Positions 1 to 5,781 are shown, counted from the stretch's first letter. The stretch is 6,073 nt of DNA from SHZI01 sp032122615 (GCA_032122615.1 JAQBGF010000158.1:1-6073); one strand, 5' to 3'. A program made the numbers and translations. The notes: a model not told the origin generated them from the sequence alone.

Positions 1-96
1 GACTTCAACTGCAACACCGTGGTGAACTCCCAGGATTACGTGTTGTTCCGCGGCCTGCTCGGCTCGCCGCCGGGACCGTCGGGGCTGCACCCGTAG
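1..96 (+). CDS. 3' end of a dockerin-like protein gene (5' part outside window)
   Basis: The frame is open from base 1 to the TAG at 94-96 and gives 31 residues. It begins with a dockerin-type calcium loop, DFNCNTVVNSQD, matching the D-x-N-x-D-G-x-V-N-x-x-D pattern except that position 5 is Asn and position 6 is Thr. A helix-like stretch (YVLFRGLLG) and a PPGPSGLHP tail follow. I recall such PGPSGL endings from dockerin-bearing secreted proteins of gammaproteobacteria. Dockerin repeats usually come in pairs at the C-terminus of exported proteins, so the first repeat and the main domain should lie upstream. Nothing can be said about the rest of the protein. A close copy of this segment is at 5614-5694, with the same Thr at loop position 6 and the same QDYVLFR core, so the two are paralogous. 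Confidence 0.6.
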   Translation, partial: DFNCNTVVNSQDYVLFRGLLGSPPGPSGLHP

Positions 97-177
97 GGCG
101 GAGGCCGAACAGCAGGCGGCCCGACTGACAAGTGCCTGATATTCTGGCAAGTGCCTAAGTGCAAGCACGTCGATACC

Positions 178-222
178 GCTCTCGGCCTTATGGGAGTGAT
201 GTGCAGGAAGTTCGCCAGCTAA
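178..222 (+). pseudogene. Decayed PEP-CTERM-like C-terminal tail, copy 1
   Basis: Read in the same frame as the dockerin end, but after its stop, this segment encodes ALGLMGVMCRKFAS followed by TAA at 220-222. It resembles the end of a PEP-CTERM sorting tail: a short hydrophobic run, then a basic cluster, as in the VPxPAxxWLFGSALGLLGxMRRK variants. The hydrophobic part upstream of ALG is no longer recognisable in this copy and no start codon or ribosome site belongs to it. It aligns at roughly 75% nucleotide identity with 5737-5795, where the motif is better preserved. I read it as a relic, not a gene. Confidence 0.4.
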
Positions 223-325
223 CTCCTGCTATCAGACGGTAATCTCCCTACGCAGTCAAACGGCGCAGCGTACGGGGCGGTCCTTAACTTGTAGTTGACT
301 TGCCCGCGCGAGACGCGGCGACGCC
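223..325. other. Short gene-free gap
   Basis: About 100 bases separate the PEP-CTERM-like relic from the stop of the minus-strand NHL gene. I see no convincing terminator. The best candidate is a weak AACT/AGTT stem around 283-296, too short to call. Confidence 0.3.
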
Positions 326-1510
326 TCAGGGCGGCAGGCAGGGCGCGGTCTCGCTGCGGCCCGCGACCAGATGCACGATCCCGTCATTGCCGATCCGGAT
401 AACGCGGCCGTTGTTGCCATCCGCGATGACAAGTCCATCCGGCGTCACCAGGATATTTTCAGGGTCATCGACCGGCGACAGTCGCGCCACTCCGCCAAAC
501 TCCGCGCGGCCGGGAAACCCGGTCCCCATGACCGTCGAGATCACCCCATTGGTGTCGACCACGCGAATCGCATTGTTCCACTCGTCGCCAATGAATAGCC
601 TGCCGCGCTGATCCATGGACAGCGCTTCAGGATAATTCAGACTGGCTTCCAACGCGTTTCCGCCGTCGCCCTCGTATCCTTGCGTACCATTGCCCGCCAG
701 GGTAACGAGCCGGCCATCGTGGTTGACGCGCCTGACACGCTGATTGCCGGCGTCGCCGATCAGCAGCCTGTCCTCAAGATCCAGTCCCAATCCCCACGGC
801 GTATCGAGCCGCGCCTTTGTCGCCAATGTCCCATCCGGGCTGAAGCCCTTTTCCCCGGTCCCCGCAACCGTCGTGATTCGGCCCTCAGAATCGAGCATCC
901 GCACACGGTGGTTCCTTACGTCCGCGATATACAGGTTGCCGCTGCGGTCCAGCCGCAGGTCTGCGGGCCGGGAGAGCTGCGCATTCGCACCGACGCCGCC
1001 GTCACCGGAAAAGCCGGGCTTGCCGGTGCCGGCAACCCGGTCCACCGCACCATCAGGCGCAATGCGGAATACCGCGTGGTTGAAACCGTCGGAAAGGAAG
1101 ACCGCGCCGTCCTCGGCCACCGCCAGGGCCTCCGGTCGGTCGAACGTCATCCTGTTTGCTTCACGTTCGCTGGCGTCGCCGATGCGACCGGTACCAGCAA
1201 CGATACGAGCAACACCGCTCGCGTCGATCCGCCACACGACCCTTCCCCGGCGGCCCCTGCCCCGATCCGATATCAGTAGTTCCCCGTCGGAATTGAACGC
1301 AAGTCCCATCGGATTGCACAGCAATAGCTGATCCGCCGGTCGGTTGGCGCCCAGGTACTCGGGATTCAGCCACCGCGACAGCAGCACCTGTGTAATCGCG
1401 ACCCGTGAAGTCTCCGGCAGTGACCACCAAGCCTGGCGAGACAGGAACAGAAACACCACGACTATGGCAAACGTGCCGAAGAGTAATGCCAGGAACCTGC
1501 GGATCTGCAT
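326..1510 (-). CDS. Membrane-anchored NHL-repeat beta-propeller protein
   Basis: The 394-residue product starts with an uncleaved signal-anchor helix (about residues 6-24, preceded by the basic MQIRR), so the rest should face the periplasm or cell surface. Residues about 66-390 hold six NHL blades. Each has the pattern P-x-x-L-x-x-D-x-x-G-x-L-x-I-x-D-x-x-N-x-R-V-R followed by (T/V)VAGTG-x-x-GF-x-GDGG. The blade-ending motifs are near residues 104-110, 159-171, 215-227, 271-284, 326-340 and 381-384; the last is degenerate and closes the ring. NHL propellers usually bind proteins or other ligands; some related propellers are enzymes, but no catalytic set is evident here. The ATG at 1508-1510 is preceded by GGTGA six bases upstream, which supports this start. 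It is a single gene, with a REP-like palindrome upstream. The ligand is unknown. Confidence 0.9.
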   Translation of the reverse strand: MQIRRFLALLFGTFAIVVVFLFLSRQAWWSLPETSRVAITQVLLSRWLNPEYLGANRPADQLLLCNPMGLAFNSDGELLISDRGRGRRGRVVWRIDASGVARIVAGTGRIGDASEREANRMTFDRPEALAVAEDGAVFLSDGFNHAVFRIAPDGAVDRVAGTGKPGFSGDGGVGANAQLSRPADLRLDRSGNLYIADVRNHRVRMLDSEGRITTVAGTGEKGFSPDGTLATKARLDTPWGLGLDLEDRLLIGDAGNQRVRRVNHDGRLVTLAGNGTQGYEGDGGNALEASLNYPEALSMDQRGRLFIGDEWNNAIRVVDTNGVISTVMGTGFPGRAEFGGVARLSPVDDPENILVTPDGLVIADGNNGRVIRIGNDGIVHLVAGRSETAPCLPP

Positions 1511-1709
1511 GAAGTGTCACCAAATTCGGGCAGAGCGGTCTAACTGCTTTTTGCGACGGGCGCCATTAGCGCAACCGATTTCGGGCCGCCGCACGCTCGG
1601 GAAGGACTACCGGACAGGGGCTTTGATCGTCCTATACTCTACTCCTCCGGCCATCACGCGCCCCCGCGGGGTCAGAGCCTTCTTTGACCCCGCAAATTGA
1701 CGCCCGGAC
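1511..1709. other. Gene-free region between the NHL and FN3-type genes
   Basis: This 199-base stretch must hold the NHL promoter (minus strand), but I find no convincing -35/-10 pair. On the plus strand TATACT at 1633-1638 looks like a -10 box but lacks a matching -35. Bases 1607-1650 resemble 2559-2604 upstream of the HMA gene, including the shared core GGGGCTTTG and TCCT-ATACT. The REP-like palindrome at 1666-1693 also lies here. Confidence 0.3.
1666..1693. repeat. REP-like palindrome (GGGGTCA ... TGACCCC)
   Basis: A perfect 9-bp inverted repeat, GCGGGGTCA (1666-1674) and TGACCCCGC (1685-1693), encloses a 10-base loop, GAGCCTTCTT. Sequences of the form GGGGTCAGAG...TTTGACCCC are, from my knowledge, recurrent palindromes in proteobacterial genomes, often associated with REP-associated Y1 transposases. 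No such transposase is in this window. It sits 17 bases past the end of the FN3-type gene, so the hairpin could also act as its 3' transcript boundary, although no T-run follows on the minus strand. Confidence 0.6.
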
Positions 1710-2379
1710 CTATCGTGCTGTCGTGAAACAGCCTTCCGTGATCGTCTGGTTACCGCTTTCTTCAACGGCCAGGACTTCGAAAATGTAGGCGGTGCGCGGC
1801 TGGAGAAGTCCGTCTGGGATCATCAACATGGGGTTAGTCCCCGCCGGGAACTTGACGTCGAAATTCAGGTCGTCATTCTCGACGATCACCTCGTACCCCA
1901 CGATGTTGAGCGGATTGCCGTCAATCGAGGTCGTCACGGGGTTCCAGGCGATGACGATGGGCGTTGCGACTTTCCTGCGGCAATGAGCGCCAGGACGCCG
2001 TCATTGTCGATTGCGCGGAATTTGTAAGCACCCTGCGGGAATCGGTTGAAGAACATGTCGAACGACAGCTCGGCAGTCGGTGGCTCCACGCTCTCCAGGA
2101 ACAGTTCCGTGCCGCCGCCTTGCTGCGTGATGCTTCCTGAAGTATCGGCACTGAAGATCTCCACACCGTTCGGATCGAAGATCTCGACGGTCCGCCAGCC
2201 ATCGCTATCGAGGAAGAACTGGATACCGACGTCTTCGGCCGACGCGTTGTACTCGATTATCATCGTGGCCGCCTTGAGCGGAATGGACTTGACCTTCGGG
2301 GCGGCCATTGGTGCGGTCATCACCGCAGCCAGCGCGACGCCGGCCGCGGCGTGATGGGCGTAATTCGCAGGAAACTCAC
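1710..2379 (-). pseudogene. Secreted FN3-type hypothetical protein, broken by frameshift(s)
   Basis: Two overlapping minus-strand frames belong to one protein. The first (GTG at 2321-2323 to TGA at 1934) gives a beta-rich domain running from KSIPLKAATMIIEYNA to FRAIDNDGVLALIAAGK, after which it turns into low-complexity SQRPSSSPGTP. The second frame continues as KVATPIVIAWNPVTTSIDG and ends with LQPRTAYIFEVLAVEESGNQ and CFTTAR*, a typical fibronectin-III-like strand pattern. One missing base in the A-run at 1971-1973 would rejoin them. The hydrophobic run AAAGVALAAVMTAPMAA just upstream of GTG-2323 looks like a signal peptide, but its frame has no good start. A second one-base loss near 2341-2350 would connect it to GTG at 2377-2379 (MSFLRITPITPR), so I extend the feature to 2379. 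I recall intact relatives with a longer linker between the two domains, so a small deletion is an alternative to a single-base loss. Function is unknown. Confidence 0.65.
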
Positions 2380-2751
2380 CGCGTAACTTCTACACGCAGG
2401 CTGCACCAACCGGGCCGCGCTGCGCCAGTGGGGGTGTGCAGTGCGAGAAACGGGCGGTCAGGGGGAGATTCAGGGCTGAGCGCAGACCGGCTGATGACGA
2501 CGTGAGCGCGCGGTCCGCTGGAAGCCGCGGTCCGGCCACACGGCCCGCCCGCGGACGGCTACCGGGAGGGGGCTTTGTGCATCCTGATACTTCCTGATCG
2601 CCGGATCACCGGCATCACTGCCGCATCGGCCGCTACGTATAAGTGCTGATCGCGGCGCGAGGCATCGAGGGGGAGAATTATTCTAGGTTAGTCTACTTGC
2701 CGGCTTCGGCCGGGACCGGGAGCCCCGGTTAATTGCGTCGGTAGCAGGACA
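2380..2751. other. Long gene-free leader upstream of the HMA operon
   Basis: These 372 bases separate two divergently transcribed genes and should hold promoters for both. I see no gene. TATAAG at 2638-2643 could be a -10 box for the HMA operon, but the hexamer 17 bases upstream (TCACTG) is a poor -35. No clear MerR-type or other operator is visible. Bases 2559-2604 resemble 1607-1650. Two adjacent hairpins lie at 2700-2729. Confidence 0.3.
2700..2729 (+). promoter_or_regulatory. Two adjacent hairpins in the HMA operon leader
   Basis: The first hairpin is CCGGC (2700-2704), loop TTCG, GCCGG (2709-2713). The second follows one base later: ACCGGG (2715-2720), loop AGC, CCCGGT (2724-2729), then TAATT. 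They end 22 bases before the HMA start codon. Position and stability would suit a leader element that limits transcription or shields translation, or an mRNA-stability structure. No long T-run follows, so a strong intrinsic terminator is unlikely. The regulatory role is inference. Confidence 0.35.
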
Positions 2752-2985
2752 ATGCCCGGACCGGATGAAAAAACGCAGGAGACGATCGATGTCCTCGGCA
2801 TGACCTGTACGGGCTGTGCCCGGACCCTGGAGAATGAATTCCGGAAGTTCCAGGACATCGAGTACTCGGTGAATTTTCCAGGCAGGAATATTGTCGTTCG
2901 CTATTCTCCCGCAACCTACCGGAGAGGCGATTTTGAAAAGGCCATCGAGGCTCATGGCTACAGGGTAAAGGGAAAAGAAGCTTAG
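2752..2985 (+). CDS. Small HMA-domain heavy-metal-binding protein
   Basis: The 77-residue product is a single heavy-metal-associated (HMA) domain of the usual CopZ/MerP length plus a short charged N-terminus. The metal site GMTCTGC spans residues 16-22, with Cys19 and Cys22 as the thiolate pair. A following helix (ARTLENEFRK), the second strand (IEYSVNFPGRNIVVRY) and a C-terminal helix (RGDFEKAIEAHGYRV) complete the beta-alpha-beta-beta-alpha-beta fold. With no signal peptide it should be cytoplasmic and carry soft metals such as Cu(I) or Hg(II); the metal cannot be told from sequence. The ATG at 2752 has an AGGA (2746-2749) only two bases away, closer than optimal, so translation may be weak or affected by the hairpins upstream. 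It is followed 28 bases later by the cysteine-rich gene, and the two look co-transcribed. Confidence 0.85.
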   Translation: MPGPDEKTQETIDVLGMTCTGCARTLENEFRKFQDIEYSVNFPGRNIVVRYSPATYRRGDFEKAIEAHGYRVKGKEA

Positions 2986-2999
2986 GGTAAGGAAGACGC

Positions 3000-3005
3000 A
3001 GGAGA
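3000..3005 (+). promoter_or_regulatory. Ribosome binding site of the cysteine-rich gene
   Basis: AGGAGA lies eight bases before the ATG at 3014. It is a strong Shine-Dalgarno site within the 28-base intergenic gap and fixes this start. Confidence 0.75.
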
Positions 3006-3013
3006 AACTTGTC

Positions 3014-3925
3014 ATGACGGAATCAGAACCCGGCACCCAGCAGCAGGCACAGCAGTGTGCAATGTGTGGCACGACCACCAGCTACCCCATCGAGCTGAAT
3101 GACAAGTTCTACTGTTCGCCCGCCTGCGTGAGCAAGTATCGCGACCAGGTCGGCCACCACCAGTTTCACAGGGACACCCAGGCCACCTTCGAGCAGAAGA
3201 AAAAGACGGGCCCGATTCCCGAACGGGCGCTGTTGTACAACAGCATGTGCCGGCGGTGTCACAAGAGCATGGCGGAGACGTGCAATTCGAACCAGTACAT
3301 CAATGGCATGCATCGTGTGGAGCTGAGAAAGACCGAGACGGAACCCTGGTGTTGTCATGCAAGATACAATCTGAGTTCGTCTCTCTCTGATGGAACCGTA
3401 CCGCTGGAAGCCGCCAGGAAGATCCAGGCGATGGCCGAGGAGATGGTACGAAACCACAGGAAGTGTGAAGAAGTTGTCGGTCCCGAGGGCCTTCGCCAGA
3501 AGATGGCAAAGCCCGGTGGACTCAGCGGTGTGACCACGACCATCCTCGATATTGCCGCTGCCGAGATGGCGGCGAACCCGGACTACAGGCCCAGGGAAGA
3601 CAAGACTCCCGAGCCCAGCAAGGAGTTCATGGTCCACTACGCCGCCTGCGTTGAATGCGATCCGGCGTTTGCAGCCGAATGCGGGGAACAGGCAGTCGAG
3701 AAAGAACTGAATCAATGCCTGGAGGAAGTGCAGGGCATGACCCAGGGGCGCTGGTGTGAACATACTCTGCACGCCCTGTCTGCCTTGCGGCTCAATAAGA
3801 ACATGAGGCGTGAGAAACTTCAGAGAATCATCGTCTCGGCCGAGCAGCTGAAAGCCGAAAGAAACGACTTTGGGGTCACTACCCGGCATCTCTTCATTAC
3901 CCTGGGAAGAGCCGTTCAGGCCTGA
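3014..3925 (+). CDS. Cysteine-rich protein with TRASH-like N-terminus and a duplicated C3H module
   Basis: I do not recognise this 303-residue protein as a named family. It has 15 cysteines and no signal peptide or membrane segment. Residues 15-38 (C15-x2-C18 ... C34-x3-C38, ending YCSPACVSKY) resemble a TRASH/YHS-type metal-binding knuckle. Two similar modules follow: C79-x2-C82-x7-C90 ... W112-C113-C-H115, and C212-x2-C215-x7-C223 ... W247-C248-E-H250. Each is followed by a charged, probably helical segment (about 128-152 and 252-285). The repeated spacing suggests an internal duplication of a CxxC-C-CxH metal site, perhaps Zn or an Fe-S cluster. The upstream HMA gene shares its transcript, so a joint role in sensing, storing or delivering metal is plausible but inferred. 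Flexible charged linkers, such as about 186-203, join the parts. Confidence 0.8.
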   Translation: MTESEPGTQQQAQQCAMCGTTTSYPIELNDKFYCSPACVSKYRDQVGHHQFHRDTQATFEQKKKTGPIPERALLYNSMCRRCHKSMAETCNSNQYINGMHRVELRKTETEPWCCHARYNLSSSLSDGTVPLEAARKIQAMAEEMVRNHRKCEEVVGPEGLRQKMAKPGGLSGVTTTILDIAAAEMAANPDYRPREDKTPEPSKEFMVHYAACVECDPAFAAECGEQAVEKELNQCLEEVQGMTQGRWCEHTLHALSALRLNKNMRREKLQRIIVSAEQLKAERNDFGVTTRHLFITLGRAVQA

Positions 3926-3931
3926 CTGACG

Positions 3932-3947
3932 GCGCTGTCCGCAGCGC
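3932..3947 (+). terminator. Possible 3' hairpin of the HMA/cysteine-rich operon
   Basis: A 6-bp stem GCGCTG (3932-3937) and CAGCGC (3942-3947) with a TCCG loop begins six bases after the stop codon. No T-run follows, so it may be a 3' stability structure and not an intrinsic terminator. Convergent transcription from the ferredoxin gene ends about 80 bases further on. Confidence 0.3.
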
Positions 3948-4029
3948 ATGGCTCTGGCCGAGCTGCCAGTGCCCGGTGGCGCTGGATTCGCGAACAGCAG
4001 GGGCCACGGGGCTCGCCCACGGGTCCTTT

Positions 4030-4311
4030 TCAGATATGCGACGGAACGTCCCCGGAGAAATCCTTGTCCGGGTGGATTCTTCTTGCTTTTTCCAACAGCG
4101 ACTCTTTGCTCTCCATGACGTGTTCGTCCGGGACACAGCATTCAACAGGGCAGACGTCTGCACAGCGCGTCGTCGCAGAGAAGCCGACGCACTCGGTGCA
4201 CAGGTCAGGGTCAATGACATAAATTTTCTCCCCTGCCGAAATGGCCTCATTAGGGCATTCCAGCAGGCAGGCGTCACAGCATGTGCACTCGGCCGTTATC
4301 TTCAGCGCCAC
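4030..4311 (-). CDS. yfhL: 2[4Fe-4S] ferredoxin, YfhL/Alvin type
   Basis: The 93-residue protein matches the YfhL-type dicluster ferredoxin, a low-potential cytoplasmic electron carrier. Cluster I is C9-x2-C12-x2-C15-x3-C19-P. Cluster II is C38-x2-C41-x8-C50-x3-C54-P. The eight-residue insertion between the second and third cysteines of cluster II and the C-terminal extension (PDEHVMESKESLLEK, residues 61-75) are marks of the Allochromatium-type family. Its start MALKITAEC and the PNEAIS and CTECVG segments closely match E. coli YfhL (86 aa). Extra cysteines occur at 11, 58 and 59. The start is GTG (4309-4311) with GGAG seven bases upstream. Its partner enzyme is not in the window. It is convergent with the cysteine-rich gene and divergent from the dehalogenase gene. 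Confidence 0.93.
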   Translation of the reverse strand: MALKITAECTCCDACLLECPNEAISAGEKIYVIDPDLCTECVGFSATTRCADVCPVECCVPDEHVMESKESLLEKARRIHPDKDFSGDVPSHI

Positions 4312-4590
4312 GACAAAGCTCCGTCAGCAATGAAAAAAGGCCAGGGAATCCTAGCTGAGTTTACGTACCCGGGGGTTGCGTGTCAGCCAGCTGCAGCGCC
4401 ACACTTTTGCCGCCCCATTTCGTGACAGTGCATCGGTATTCATTCGTGATCTATATGGCTTTGAATCTATCTTTCCGGGCGCGCCATTAAAACCACTGGC
4501 CGGCTGGTTGCGCGGCTGGATCGAGAATGGCCTAATCACTGGCGCCGGCGCGCCGAGCCGCAGAATCAATAAACGGACAGGAGCAGGCCA
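4312..4590. promoter_or_regulatory. Divergent intergenic region between ferredoxin and dehalogenase genes
   Basis: This 279-base region should carry the promoters of both flanking genes. An AT-rich patch lies at about 4437-4475. I find no hexamer pair on either strand good enough to name as a promoter. Two GGCGCGCC palindromes occur, near 4478 and 4547, with no evident operator spacing. No small gene is apparent. Confidence 0.35.
4579..4583 (+). promoter_or_regulatory. Ribosome binding site of the dehalogenase gene
   Basis: AGGAG lies seven bases before GTG at 4591. It supports the GTG start, which also puts the twin-arginine motif at the right distance from the N-terminus. Confidence 0.8.
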
Positions 4591-5574
4591 GTGACGACGC
4601 AACGCTTCAGCCGCCGAGAGGCGCTTATCAGTACCGCAGCCGCGGGTCTCGCCTCCCGCGTAGCTGTCGGCGGCACAGCCGCCCCACCGCCGGCTTCCGC
4701 ATGGAGCTCGCGCAAGCGCTCGAGCCTCGTTCGCGGTGTGCGCATGGCCTGGTATGAAACGGGGAGCGGCGACCCGATCGTTTTTCTGCACGGTAACCCG
4801 ACCTCCTCGTACCTGTGGAGAAAAGTCATTCCTCACGTTGCTGGACTCGGGCGCTGCATCGCCCCGGATCTTGTCGGGATGGGCGACTCCGCCAAGCTCG
4901 TGCCCAGCAGCGATGCGGCCTACAGCTTCAAGGCCCACAGCGAGTACCTGTACGGCCTGCTGGATGCGCTGGGGGTGGACAAGAACGTGATTCTGGTGGT
5001 CCACGACTGGGGGTCGGGGCTCGGCTTTGAATGGGCGAGGATGGATCCGGCGCGGGTGCGCGGCATCGCTTACATGGAAGCGATATTGCGGCCGACCGGA
5101 CCCGTGGACATGGGCGAAACCCAGGGCGGCTACTTCGACATGTTGCGCTCGGCGAAGGGCGAGGAGCTGGTACTTCAGAAAAACATGTTCGTCGACCAGA
5201 TGCTCATCGGCGGCCTGAAGTACTACCTCACGGACGAGGACATGGCCGAGTATCGGCGGCCCTACCTGGAGCCCGGAGAAGGCCGACGCCCGACGCTTAC
5301 CTGGCCCCGGGAGCTGCCGCTGAACGGCAAGCCGGAAGTGAACGATCGCATCGTGCAGGAGTACACGCAGTGGCTGGCCGGCTCGCAGATTCCGAAGCTT
5401 TTCGTGCACGCCGTGCCCGGGGCGATTTTCCGGGATCCGGCAATGCTGGCGTTGGCGAGAAGCCTGCCGAACCAGCGGGAAGTCACCGTTTACGGCGGCC
5501 ACTTCGTACAGGAAGTATCCGGCGACGCGATCGGGCGTGCGCTGGCGGACTGGATCCCCAGTCTCAAGGCGTGA
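4591..5574 (+). CDS. Haloalkane dehalogenase with Tat signal peptide
   Basis: The 327-residue protein is an alpha/beta-hydrolase of the haloalkane dehalogenase family, which hydrolyses carbon-halogen bonds to an alcohol and halide. Visible active-site elements are HGNP (67-70) with halide-stabilising Asn69, the nucleophile elbow HDWGSG with Asp139 and Trp140, the likely acid Glu163 in AYMEAILRP, and the base His304 in GGHFVQE. The segment LTWPRELPLNGKP (236-248) corresponds to the cap-domain signature seen in DhaA-like enzymes, and the Asp-Glu-His plus Asn/Trp set is that of subfamily II. The N-terminus MTTQRFSRREALISTAAAG carries a twin-arginine motif (Arg8-Arg9) and a hydrophobic stretch, with cleavage possible around residues 30-38, so export to the periplasm is likely. 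A related alpha/beta hydrolase with another substrate cannot be excluded, and the substrate is unknown. The stop is in frame with the relics downstream. Confidence 0.92.
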   Translation: MTTQRFSRREALISTAAAGLASRVAVGGTAAPPPASAWSSRKRSSLVRGVRMAWYETGSGDPIVFLHGNPTSSYLWRKVIPHVAGLGRCIAPDLVGMGDSAKLVPSSDAAYSFKAHSEYLYGLLDALGVDKNVILVVHDWGSGLGFEWARMDPARVRGIAYMEAILRPTGPVDMGETQGGYFDMLRSAKGEELVLQKNMFVDQMLIGGLKYYLTDEDMAEYRRPYLEPGEGRRPTLTWPRELPLNGKPEVNDRIVQEYTQWLAGSQIPKLFVHAVPGAIFRDPAMLALARSLPNQREVTVYGGHFVQEVSGDAIGRALADWIPSLKA

Positions 5575-5613
5575 TTTTTCCTGGGCGCACGATCCGGCAA
5601 CCGCTGCGATGGG

Positions 5614-5694
5614 GACGTTAACAACAACACCGTCACGAACGCCCAGGACTACGTGCTGTTCCGTCAACTGCTCGGCTCGGCGCCGGCAACGTGA
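5614..5694 (+). pseudogene. Orphan dockerin-like repeat fragment, copy 2
   Basis: Translated in the dehalogenase frame, 40 bases past its stop, this stretch gives DVNNNTVTNAQDYVLFRQLLGSAPAT followed by TGA. It is a dockerin-type calcium loop and helix nearly identical to the window's first 75 bases (DFNCNTVVNSQDYVLFRGLLGS). No start codon, ribosome site or upstream domain accompanies it, so I read it as the stranded 3' end of a lost gene. Direct fusion to the dehalogenase would need readthrough of TGA at 5572-5574, for which there is no sign. Confidence 0.6.
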
Positions 5695-5706
5695 GGGTTC
5701 AGAACA

Positions 5707-5781
5707 GTAACTGTCGCTGCCCGGATTTTCGGCCCCGCCCTCGGCGTGACGGGCGTGATGCGCTGGAAGATCAGCAGCTAG
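5707..5781 (+). pseudogene. Decayed PEP-CTERM-like tail, copy 2
   Basis: In frame with the dockerin fragment but after its TGA, this reads VTVAARIFGPALGVTGVMRW followed by KISS and TAG at 5779-5781. It resembles a PEP-CTERM tail of the VPVPAAVWLFGSALGLLGxMRRK type: the two prolines are lost, Trp-Leu is changed to Arg-Ile, and the membrane segment and basic end remain. PEP-CTERM tails direct export and sorting through exosortase. None is in the window and this piece lacks its protein, so it is a relic. The last 45 bases match 178-222. Confidence 0.45.

Noticed and set aside
129..156. Direct repeat CAAGTGCCT at 129-137 and 148-156
   Set aside because: Only two 9-base copies, with no spacer regularity. 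Not a CRISPR or iteron array.
680..1331. Two long plus-strand frames opposite the NHL gene
   Set aside because: Their length follows from the repetitive propeller codons on the other strand. No ribosome site or recognisable domain.
1161..1523. Alternative minus-strand frame overlapping the start of the NHL gene
   Set aside because: It shares the promoter-proximal region but encodes an arginine-rich, domainless sequence. The NHL frame has the propeller repeats and a suitable ribosome site.
1615..1638. Plus-strand promoter with TATACT at 1633-1638
   Set aside because: No acceptable -35 at 16-18 bases, and no plus-strand gene follows before the convergent FN3 pseudogene.
3023..4141. A 372-codon open frame on the minus strand antisense to the cysteine-rich gene
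   Set aside because: It runs opposite a gene with clear domain patterns and overlaps the ferredoxin gene in another frame. Its composition is that expected from complementing GC-rich codons, and no family pattern is visible.
4351..5667. A 438-codon open frame on the minus strand opposite the dehalogenase
   Set aside because: The plus strand encodes an unmistakable haloalkane dehalogenase with all active-site residues. The antisense frame is a by-product of high GC third positions.
5575..5694. Dockerin domain as a readthrough extension of the dehalogenase
   Set aside because: Same frame, but there is a plain TGA at 5572-5574, no stimulatory structure evident, and homology to the left-edge copy starts only at 5614.
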